Of a DNA stretch of 7,129 bases, positions 1-5,013 are shown piece by piece (the stretch's first letter is position 1; each line of letters begins with the position of its first letter). Location: contig JBKPCR010000297.1 in the NCBI GenBank assembly GCA_046727435.1, forward strand, positions 1 through 7,129, in the 5' to 3' direction. The notes below the pieces were generated by a model. That model made no database searches. It worked only from the letters and a program-made list of their open reading frames with translations, and was not told where the DNA came from. The stretch is from CAVPRW01 sp046727435 [NCBI: bacterium] (GTDB lineage Bacteria; Tectomicrobia; Entotheonellia; J063). Made by a program: the position numbers and the translations under genes.

Positions 1-78
1 CCGGCCTATCTGGAGTTCATTTGCTCACAGCATCCGGTCTATGCAGGCTGGGTCCGAGACGCCGGAGTTGGCCACTAG
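1..78 (+). CDS. Possible C-terminal tail of an upstream gene (5' truncated by window edge)
   Basis: Reading from base 1, an open frame of 25 codons ends at TAG (76-78) with the C-terminal residues WVRDAGVGH. A strong hairpin begins 14 bases after the stop, as expected at the end of a transcription unit. The fragment is too short to assign to a family and no domain can be recognised. Frame 2 is also open here, so the frame choice rests only on the stop-plus-hairpin arrangement. It could equally be non-coding sequence. Confidence 0.3.
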   Translation, partial: PAYLEFICSQHPVYAGWVRDAGVGH

Positions 79-92
79 ACGCCTGGCCAGCG

Positions 93-124
93 AGGCCGTC
101 CGATGTAAGTCGCTCGGACGGCCT
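93..124 (+). terminator. Perfect 11-bp inverted repeat, terminator-like hairpin
   Basis: AGGCCGTCCGA (93-103) pairs perfectly with TCGGACGGCCT (114-124) across a 10-nt loop. The stem is GC-rich and lies between the presumed upstream stop at 76-78 and the Shine-Dalgarno site of the hydrolase at 168. No run of T follows (the next bases are attctcgg), so if it terminates transcription it is not a canonical intrinsic terminator. It could also be a regulatory leader structure for the gene at 181. Confidence 0.45.
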
Positions 125-180
125 ATTCTCGGCCGGCGCTATGATTCCCTAGCCAGAGCAGCCAACGAAGGAGGTGCGCC

Positions 181-1353
181 ATGCGAAACGGCTACCGCGT
201 CTACGACAGCGATACGCATATCGGACCATCGGCCGACACCCTCGAGAAGTACCTCTCGTCCCGGGTGCGCGAGCTTGTGCCAGACCTGGAGGGTCGCAAA
301 GTGCCCCAAAAGAGGCACTCGACAGGCCAGGAGTACGATCCGCCGTACCCGATGCGCTTTCGCCTCAGCCGCGCCGGGGCCGTCGGCGGTTGGGGAGCCG
401 ATGTGCCGCGCATGCTCGGCGAGGCCGCGCCACGAGCCACGGCCCGTGGTGCCTCCGGCCGGTTCATGGGAACGAAGTATCCGCAATTACACAGCGACGA
501 CTGGGATGCAGACGGACGCCTCCGCGATATGGACATGGAGGGCGTCGACGTCCAGCTCCTGGTCAATGCTGGCGGGCCAAGCGGGCACGAGCACCCTGAC
601 GTCAACATCGAGTTCATGCGCGCGCAACATCGCTATCTGGATGATTTCTGCGGCCGCGACCCACACCGACTCAAGTCGATGATCGGGGTCAGCGCCAACT
701 ACATCGAGGCGTCGGTGGCGGAGGTCAGACACTGGAGTCGCTCGCCTTGGGCCGTCGGCGTGTACATCAACCTGCCGATTGACTATCCGCTAGACCACCC
801 CGACCTGCATCCGATTTGGCAAGCGATCGACGACGCGGGGCTGTGTTTCATCCACCACAGCTTCTCGCAGGGCTACCCGGGCTACCGTGACCTGTGGAAC
901 AACCCCTTCCTCGGCCGTACCGCTTCCCACCCCTGGGGCGCTATGCGAGCAATGGGGGCCTTCTTTGGGGCAGGGCTCTTTGATCGCTATCCCAACCTGC
1001 GCTTTGCCGTGCTGGAATCGGGCTTTGGATGGATCCCTTTCTGGGCTGCCCGGATGGAAGATCAGGCGCACTACATGGGTTTCGTGGCCGAGGGCCTGCA
1101 GCACACCATGCTGGAATACACTACCAGCGGCCGTTTCTTTGCCTCGATCGTGCTGCATGAGGGCGGCCAGATGGTCAAATTGGTATCGGACTACCTTGGC
1201 GATCATCTGCTGATGTTCAGCACAGACTACCCACACCCTGAGACTCGCTTCCCCGACTCCGTCGATCTAGCCTTGAGCTGGAAGCAACTGAATCCTGACC
1301 TGATGCGCAAGATTCTCTGGGACAATGCTGTGAAGGCTTTTGGTGCCCCCTGA
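181..1353 (+). CDS. Amidohydrolase-2 family metal-dependent hydrolase (TIM barrel)
   Basis: The 390-residue protein matches the usual length of the amidohydrolase-2 (ACMSD-like) family of cytosolic metal-dependent hydrolases and decarboxylases. The start is fixed by a nearly full-length Shine-Dalgarno site, AAGGAGGTG (168-176). Visible hallmarks are the N-terminal DSDTH motif (D11, H13) that supplies metal ligands, and the pair H225-H226 in the segment FIHHSF. Further on are the family signature GLFDRYPNLRFAVLESGFGW with E279 and W284, and STDYPHPE with D349 as the likely catalytic or metal-binding aspartate. Related proteins act on aromatic or cyclic carboxylic acids, but the substrate cannot be read from the sequence. 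The gene appears monocistronic, being followed by a hairpin and a convergent gene. I see no signal peptide and no damage to the frame. Confidence 0.93.
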   Translation: MRNGYRVYDSDTHIGPSADTLEKYLSSRVRELVPDLEGRKVPQKRHSTGQEYDPPYPMRFRLSRAGAVGGWGADVPRMLGEAAPRATARGASGRFMGTKYPQLHSDDWDADGRLRDMDMEGVDVQLLVNAGGPSGHEHPDVNIEFMRAQHRYLDDFCGRDPHRLKSMIGVSANYIEASVAEVRHWSRSPWAVGVYINLPIDYPLDHPDLHPIWQAIDDAGLCFIHHSFSQGYPGYRDLWNNPFLGRTASHPWGAMRAMGAFFGAGLFDRYPNLRFAVLESGFGWIPFWAARMEDQAHYMGFVAEGLQHTMLEYTTSGRFFASIVLHEGGQMVKLVSDYLGDHLLMFSTDYPHPETRFPDSVDLALSWKQLNPDLMRKILWDNAVKAFGAP

Positions 1354-1570
1354 GCCAGCACGAGTGTATGACGCGGAGCCATCTATGCCCTGCCGCAAAT
1401 GGTGGGTAACCTGGGAGGAGAGGATCAGCTACGGGGAGGTAAGTTACTACCTCATGGGTCCAACTGGGAGTTGGACCCATGAACATTACACCACAGGGTC
1501 GCATGAGCACCCCTTATCCTAACGCCTATGTGGCTTGGGGACAAAGGGATGATCACGCCTACCTCCTGCC
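1354..1570. other. Convergent intergenic spacer
   Basis: This 217-base spacer separates the stop codons of the plus-strand hydrolase and the minus-strand duplicated-domain gene. Its only strong structure is the hairpin at 1452-1482. Short open frames cross it, but none has a good ribosome binding site or a recognisable product. Confidence 0.6.
1452..1482. terminator. Perfect 13-bp hairpin between convergent genes, possible bidirectional terminator
   Basis: TCATGGGTCCAAC (1452-1464) and GTTGGACCCATGA (1470-1482) are perfect reverse complements around the 5-nt loop TGGGA. It lies between two genes that end towards each other, where a shared terminator is expected. Neither strand has a T-tract after the stem, so intrinsic termination is not certain. 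mRNA 3'-end protection or a small repeat element are alternatives. Confidence 0.5.
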
Positions 1571-2341
1571 TCAGCCACGCGGTACGCTGTCTCGCAAAGC
1601 CTTCTCAACACCCGGCAGGGCCGCGTTTAACGCCCCTTCATTCAGGCTATCTGCTAAGCGGCTATACCCAGCGATGCGCACCAGGGAGGCGAAGTTCCCC
1701 TCCAGATACTCGATCGTCCAGGCGATCGGGTCCGTTACCCGCGCTTTGTTCAAGAAGATGCGGTTGTTCTTGCCTTGGGGGTCGTAGTGGAAGTGTGGCT
1801 CTTCCTCGAAGCAATCGAAGCGCAAGAGCTGCACCTCCTTGCCGTCCACGTCGCCGAGGACTCGCAGCGATGGTCCACGATCGTGCGCCGTGGTGCGGTA
1901 ATCGACCGCGAAGCGCAGTCCACTTGCCTCCAGTCCCGCCATCTCCGTCGGGATACTGTCGCGCAGTGCCTTTTCCACCGTCGGCAGAGCCGCGCACAGG
2001 ACCCCTTCATCCAATTGATCAGCCAATGCACGATACCCGGCAACACGCACCAGCGAGGTGATGTTCCCGCGCATATAGTCCATAGACCAACTGATCGGAT
2101 CCGACACCTTCGTCTTGTCCATTCGGAGCTGGTTGTTCTTGCCATCGGGATCATAGTGGAAATGTGGCGTTTGGTCGAAGCAGTCGAAGCGCAAGAGCTG
2201 CACCGGCTTGTCGTCGACATCGCCATAGATCCGCAGTGACGGGCCGCGATCGTTGGCTGTTTTGCTATACCGCACGTTGAAGCGAAGCCCACCGACCCCA
2301 ATCGACATCCCTTGTTGCGGTTGTGCAGTTGCAGTTGCCAT
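1571..2341 (-). CDS. Unknown protein made of two tandem copies of one ~116-residue domain
   Basis: The 256-residue protein starts at ATG 2341 (minus strand), chosen because AGGAGGG (2350-2356) lies 8 nt upstream. An in-frame start 16 codons further out has no such site. Residues 18-133 and 141-256 are copies of the same domain at an exact period of 123 residues with no gaps. By my hand count 76 of 116 positions are identical (about 66%). Both copies keep DRGPSLR, LLRFDCF, the His/Asp cluster HFHYDP, GKNN, SLVR, AGY and VEKALRDS. The conserved HFHYDP block could bind a metal or carbohydrate, but that is a guess. There is no signal peptide or membrane segment, so it is probably cytosolic. I do not recognise the family. 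It has its own promoter, divergent from the operon at 2635. Confidence 0.85.
   Translation of the reverse strand: MATATAQPQQGMSIGVGGLRFNVRYSKTANDRGPSLRIYGDVDDKPVQLLRFDCFDQTPHFHYDPDGKNNQLRMDKTKVSDPISWSMDYMRGNITSLVRVAGYRALADQLDEGVLCAALPTVEKALRDSIPTEMAGLEASGLRFAVDYRTTAHDRGPSLRVLGDVDGKEVQLLRFDCFEEEPHFHYDPQGKNNRIFLNKARVTDPIAWTIEYLEGNFASLVRIAGYSRLADSLNEGALNAALPGVEKALRDSVPRG
1574..1921 (-). repeat. Intragenic repeat, copy 2 (domain B)
   Basis: Encodes residues 141-256, the second copy of the domain, ending right at the C-terminus. It differs from copy 1 at about 40 of 116 residues, many of them conservative (I/V, D/E, L/M, K/R). Such differences suggest an old duplication under purifying selection, not a recent or assembly-generated repeat. 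Confidence 0.85.
1943..2290 (-). repeat. Intragenic repeat, copy 1 (domain A)
   Basis: Encodes residues 18-133 of the duplicated-domain protein. It aligns without gaps to the second copy 369 bases further along the gene. Shared protein blocks include DRGPSLR, VQLLRFDCF and PHFHYDP. Confidence 0.85.
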
Positions 2342-2394
2342 TGGTGTGTCCCTCCTCGCGCATGGATACTCCCATAACTTCTCTACCAATCCGC

Positions 2395-2420
2395 CAGATA
2401 GAGCGACATTAGTCTATCTG
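2395..2420. promoter_or_regulatory. Inverted repeat over the minus-strand -10 region, operator candidate
   Basis: CAGATAGA (2395-2402) and TCTATCTG (2413-2420) form a perfect 8-bp inverted repeat with a 10-nt centre that contains the proposed -10 of the minus-strand promoter. A second interleaved pair, CGCCAGAT (2392-2399) and ATCTGGCG (2423-2430), reaches the -35. This is the layout of a repressor site, but the regulator is unknown. Confidence 0.4.
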
Positions 2421-2434
2421 TGATCTGGCGTCAA
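2406..2434 (-). promoter_or_regulatory. Candidate sigma70-type promoter for the duplicated-domain gene
   Basis: On the minus strand TTGACG (2429-2434) is followed after exactly 17 nt by TAATGT (2406-2411). The -35 matches 5 of 6 consensus bases, while the -10 is weak (3 of 6). Transcription would start roughly 55-60 nt upstream of the ATG at 2341. Confidence 0.4.
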
Positions 2435-2580
2435 CCGATCTTTTTCAGGTGCTGTATTTACGGGTCATGTGAGCGTCAGAGCAGGCGATGTGATGGAGGT
2501 CATCGTCAGGGCTATGTGGCGCCACACACAGCAAGCGAGCCGCGCAATGGAAGAGAATTCCCCCCTTGAGCAATCATCTC
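2435..2580. other. Non-coding part of the divergent intergenic region
   Basis: No supportable gene lies here. The one clear element is the perfect 12-bp palindrome TGTGGCGCCACA (2515-2526), a possible dyad site for a DNA-binding protein. The flanking promoters are described separately. Confidence 0.5.
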
Positions 2581-2609
2581 TTGACCGAAATTCTTACGTA
2601 TGGTAAGAT
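2581..2609 (+). promoter_or_regulatory. Strong extended -10 promoter driving the five-gene operon
   Basis: TTGACC (2581-2586) matches the -35 consensus at 5 of 6 bases. After a 17-nt spacer comes TAAGAT (2604-2609), preceded by TGG (2601-2603), which forms an extended -10. The start point would be near 2616, giving a leader of about 20 nt before the ATG at 2635. It is the best promoter-like sequence in the window and sits directly before the operon. Confidence 0.65.
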
Positions 2610-2619
2610 AAAATTACCA
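2592..2619. promoter_or_regulatory. Overlapping inverted repeats over the operon -10, likely repressor operator
   Basis: TCTTAC (2592-2597) and GTAAGA (2603-2608) form a perfect 6-bp inverted repeat with a 5-nt centre. TGGTAA (2601-2606) and TTACCA (2614-2619) form a second one with a 7-nt centre, sharing the middle half-site. The three alternating TTAC/GTAA half-sites cover the -10 and start point, a position where a bound dimer would block RNA polymerase. The XRE protein encoded in the same operon is the obvious candidate to bind here, which would make the operon autoregulated. Confidence 0.5.
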
Positions 2620-2634
2620 GAAAGGGGGTCTTGC

Positions 2635-2940
2635 ATGGAGTTGACTGACGTAGTTGCCAAACTGGTGGAAATTCATCAGCACGACCAACACGAGAGCGGT
2701 CAGGATGACACCGACAAAGTGACACCCTCCTGCTGCCCGCTCTCAGACCTAAAGGGGTTTGACAGCCTGTTGATACCCTCAATTATCCGCAGAATGGCCC
2801 GGGAACTCGGTCACCCGCTGCCAAAGGGGACTCGCGTAAAGAACATCTACTGTGCGCCAGATGGGAGGAAGAAGCTGACTATCAGGGAGATTGCCATACG
2901 CTTCGTGGCAACCTATGCTCCGGAGGCAAGCCAAGTATGA
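2635..2940 (+). CDS. Small protein resembling an acyl carrier protein (phosphopantetheine-type carrier)
   Basis: This 101-residue protein is the first gene of the operon. ATG 2635 is chosen because AAAGGGGG (2621-2628) lies 6 nt upstream. A TTG start 23 codons earlier would lie before the promoter's transcription start. A predicted helix at residues 2-14 is followed by a polar loop (15-33) and then LKGFDSLLIP with S44, helix to about residue 59 (ELGHPLP), and a final helix LTIREIAIRF (81-90). This matches the order of acyl carrier proteins. The span from D43 to P63 is 21 residues, the same as DSL-to-IP in E. coli ACP, with the hydrophobic positions in register. S44 would be the phosphopantetheine site. 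The stretch between helices II and IV is about 10 residues longer than in ACP. The resemblance is by eye only, and the protein may be a carrier-fold relative or a coincidence. The stop overlaps the next start (ATGA, 2937-2940). Confidence 0.7.
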   Translation: MELTDVVAKLVEIHQHDQHESGQDDTDKVTPSCCPLSDLKGFDSLLIPSIIRRMARELGHPLPKGTRVKNIYCAPDGRKKLTIREIAIRFVATYAPEASQV

Positions 2941-3287
2941 ACCAAGAGACTGCAAAGAAGCAGATCATCGCTAATCGACTGGCCGAGGCCCGGAAGATGG
3001 CTGGACTGTCGCAAGGGCAGGTCGCTCGTATGATAGGTCTGCACCGCCCCGCCATCTCCGAGATCGAGGCGGGCCACCGCAACGTTACCGCCATAGAGAT
3101 TGCTCAGTTCGCGGAAATCTACGATGTCGCCGTCAACTGGCTCATGGGCGAAGGAGCAGAGAAGCTCGATCCGCAATCCGACCGGCTTCAGCTTGCCTTC
3201 CGTGAGCTGCAGAAGCTCAAGGCGGACGACCTCGACAAGTTGATGAAGGTATTGGCGGCCTTACGTGAGGACAAGGGAAACGCATGA
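2937..3287 (+). CDS. XRE-family helix-turn-helix transcriptional regulator
   Basis: This 116-residue protein has a Cro/CI-type helix-turn-helix at residues 11-70. The turn is LSQGQVARMIGLHRPAISEIEAG, with recognition helix RPAISEIE (37-44), and the NWLMGEG end is typical of XRE domains. Residues 80-112 are rich in charged and leucine residues and may form the dimerisation helices. A GGAGG (2922-2926) lies 10 nt before the ATG, which overlaps the previous stop by 4 nt, and the stop overlaps the ImmA start in the same way. An XRE gene directly before an ImmA/IrrE peptidase is a well-known repressor/anti-repressor pair. It probably represses the promoter at 2581-2609 through the inverted repeats there. 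Confidence 0.93.
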   Translation: MNQETAKKQIIANRLAEARKMAGLSQGQVARMIGLHRPAISEIEAGHRNVTAIEIAQFAEIYDVAVNWLMGEGAEKLDPQSDRLQLAFRELQKLKADDLDKLMKVLAALREDKGNA

Positions 3288-4150
3288 TAGTAACCCGAAA
3301 GAACTTGGCTCGTGAGGCCCTGGATCGAGCTTTAGAGGTTCGTGAAGAAGGCAATATCGCTTTCAATGTGCCCCTTTGTGTTTATGGATTGTGCGATCGA
3401 CTCGGCGTTCGCGTTCAGTTCGTAGACATCAACATGGAGGGCCTGTATCAGGCGTCGAAACGACCGCTTATCATGCTCTCGTCGTTCCGTCCCCTCGGTC
3501 GGCGTGTCTACAACTGTGGTCACGAACTCGGGCATCACCTGTTTGGTCACGGTTCGACCCTGGATGAACTTCAGGAAGAACATCGGGCAACCGGCACCTC
3601 GAACCCCAAGGAATTTCTTGTGAATGCCTTTGCTGGGTTCTTGTTGATGCCGCCGAATGCCGTGCGACGGGCATTTGCAGATCGCAAGTGGAACGCTGCG
3701 CAAGCCACTCCTGAGCAGTGCTTTCGGATCGCCTGTGGTTTTGGCATCGGCTATGAGACCCTGGTCAGTCACCTCGCTCACAGCCTCCGCATGATCTCTG
3801 TGGAAAGGGCCAGTCAATTGCGTAGGGTCAAACTGCCGACCATTCGCCGCACCATGCTAGGCCACGACAAGGCCGAGCGGCTCGTTGCCATCGACGAGCA
3901 TCACCTGCTGCCGACCGCTGATGTCGAGGTGGGGACGCATGTACTGTTGCCGAAAGGCAGTGATCCCGAGCAAGCAGCTCTGGAGTTTGTCGTGGATTTG
4001 GCTCCAGGTCGTCTCTTCAAGGCCATTCGGCCAGGTTTGGTGCGGGTGGAGGCTCATGGTGGGACATGGGCACTACTGGTGCGCATCTCACGTTACCAGT
4101 ACGTCGGATGGAGTCAATATCGACACTTGGAGGAAATAGACGGTGAGTAA
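3284..4150 (+). CDS. ImmA/IrrE-family zinc metallopeptidase (peptidase M78) with C-terminal extension
   Basis: The protein has 288 residues. The zinc-peptidase motif is HELGHH at 80-85 (H80, E81, H84). The second family block is KEFLVNAFAGFLLMPP (109-124), where E110 sits 26 residues after H84 and is the likely third zinc ligand, close to the spacing in Deinococcus IrrE. Known relatives cleave XRE repressors (ImmA on ImmR, IrrE on DdrO) in the cytosol and so relieve repression. The preceding XRE gene is the natural substrate. Residues about 185-288 form an extra region that looks beta-rich (HVLLPKG, LEFVVDL, TWALLVRI) and is not needed for protease activity. It may sense a signal. AAGGGA (3273-3278) supports the ATG. 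All catalytic residues appear intact. Confidence 0.92.
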   Translation: MIVTRKNLAREALDRALEVREEGNIAFNVPLCVYGLCDRLGVRVQFVDINMEGLYQASKRPLIMLSSFRPLGRRVYNCGHELGHHLFGHGSTLDELQEEHRATGTSNPKEFLVNAFAGFLLMPPNAVRRAFADRKWNAAQATPEQCFRIACGFGIGYETLVSHLAHSLRMISVERASQLRRVKLPTIRRTMLGHDKAERLVAIDEHHLLPTADVEVGTHVLLPKGSDPEQAALEFVVDLAPGRLFKAIRPGLVRVEAHGGTWALLVRISRYQYVGWSQYRHLEEIDGE

Positions 4151-5012
4151 ATCCATATACTATTCGGAGGAAGAAGCGAATCTTTCGGTCGCATGGGCCA
4201 GGGCATTCTCCGTAGTTTCCGCTAAATATGGTCGGGAATTATCGCCATTCATGGTTAGTATCACTGGATTCCATAGTGGCATCGTGTTCGAAGAGAAAGA
4301 CCTGCGACACGCCCTCGACACCTCCTTGGAGGAAAGTGGCCATCAGTCAATTGAGACGGTCGCGAACACCATCTTCCCAGAGTCACTGTGGCGACGATCA
4401 GGCTTCGACCGAACCAAACTGTTTGAGCAGTATATCCAGAACCTTCCCGACTATGTTTCAATGGCCCCTGAGAAGAACCGTTGTGGACTATACTTTGCCC
4501 GGCTCATCGCGTTTGACCTCGACCCGACGACAGGTAATCGGCTCCCTCACATGCCAGTCAAGCTGGCTTCAAACAAAGGGAATCAGTTGGAATTCATTAT
4601 TAGAAAATGGCAGGATGGCCTCCGGCGGCGAGGCATGTTCCAAGCCTGTGTTTTCGACCCAGTGCGGGACCATACTGGGGCAGCCCAACAACCGTTCCCG
4701 TGCCTACAGCATATCAGCCTTGTACCGGATGAGAGCAGGGGCACGCTTTGTCTCAATGCCTTCTATGCCACCCAGCAATTGTTCGTGAAAGCTTATGGCA
4801 ACTGGCTCGGCCTCGCCCGACTTGGGGCCTTCCTGGCACATGAGATGGGGCTCCGATTCGAGCGGCTGACCTGCTTTGCCGGTATTGAGAAAATGGACCA
4901 ACGGCCAACCTCACGAAATCAGCTGCGTCGATTGAAAGATGTGGCTTGTTCGATAGTTGATACTGCTAACAAGGAGAAAGCCACAAGTCCAGCGGAAGTT
5001 ACGGAGGGCTGA
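4143..5012 (+). CDS. Divergent thymidylate-synthase-fold protein (ThyA-like)
   Basis: The 289-residue protein starts at GTG 4143, supported by GGAGG (4129-4133) 9 nt upstream, and overlaps the ImmA stop by 8 nt. The C-terminal two thirds follows the order of ThyA and dUMP/dCMP hydroxymethylases. NQLEFIIRKW (147-156) corresponds to the DQL helix and RRR (161-163) to the conserved arginine pair, then comes ACVFDPVRD (168-176, cf. the WNP strand). PCLQH follows, with C187 in place of the catalytic cysteine (PCH in ThyA), then a long helix ending near GL (236-237). The ThyA RSxD signature after the cysteine is replaced by ATQQ (209-212), and the His/Tyr of the GDxHxY block are not seen near FAGIEKMD (245-252). 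Normal dUMP methylation is therefore doubtful. A role as a nucleotide hydroxymethylase, another C1-transfer enzyme or a nucleotide sensor is inferred. The host's true thymidylate synthase is expected elsewhere. Confidence 0.78.
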   Translation: MSKSIYYSEEEANLSVAWARAFSVVSAKYGRELSPFMVSITGFHSGIVFEEKDLRHALDTSLEESGHQSIETVANTIFPESLWRRSGFDRTKLFEQYIQNLPDYVSMAPEKNRCGLYFARLIAFDLDPTTGNRLPHMPVKLASNKGNQLEFIIRKWQDGLRRRGMFQACVFDPVRDHTGAAQQPFPCLQHISLVPDESRGTLCLNAFYATQQLFVKAYGNWLGLARLGAFLAHEMGLRFERLTCFAGIEKMDQRPTSRNQLRRLKDVACSIVDTANKEKATSPAEVTEG

Positions 5013-5013
5013 C

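Noticed and set aside
139-736. Several long open frames on both strands overlapping the amidohydrolase gene
   Set aside because: High GC opens frames by chance. None has the family motifs, and the 181-1353 frame has a near-perfect Shine-Dalgarno site and a complete set of catalytic motifs.
1528-2239. Plus-strand open frames opposite the duplicated-domain gene
   Set aside because: Their translations are low-complexity and unlike proteins. The minus-strand frame shows a clean internal domain duplication under constraint and has a good ribosome binding site.
1571-2341. Reading the 369-base repeat as a CRISPR or assembly duplication
   Set aside because: There are only two long copies, diverged at about a third of residues and in frame within one protein, which is ordinary domain duplication.
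2566-2634. Upstream TTG start for the ACP-like gene
   Set aside because: It lies before the proposed transcription start and has no Shine-Dalgarno site, while ATG 2635 has AAAGGGGG at good spacing.
3332-3817. 161-codon minus-strand open frame inside the ImmA-like gene
   Set aside because: It is antisense to a gene with intact HExxH and family motifs, and its translation has no recognisable domain.
2937-4150. XRE plus metallopeptidase pair as a type II toxin-antitoxin module
   Set aside because: The HEXXH and NAFA..LLMP motifs identify an ImmA/IrrE protease, and no RelE, HigB, Fic or COG2856-type toxin motif apart from the peptidase itself is present. A repressor/anti-repressor role fits better.
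4957-5013. Upstream TTG start for the fusion gene
   Set aside because: It would overlap the ThyA-like gene by 56 bases with no ribosome binding site. GTG 5014 has GGAGGG at 5 nt.
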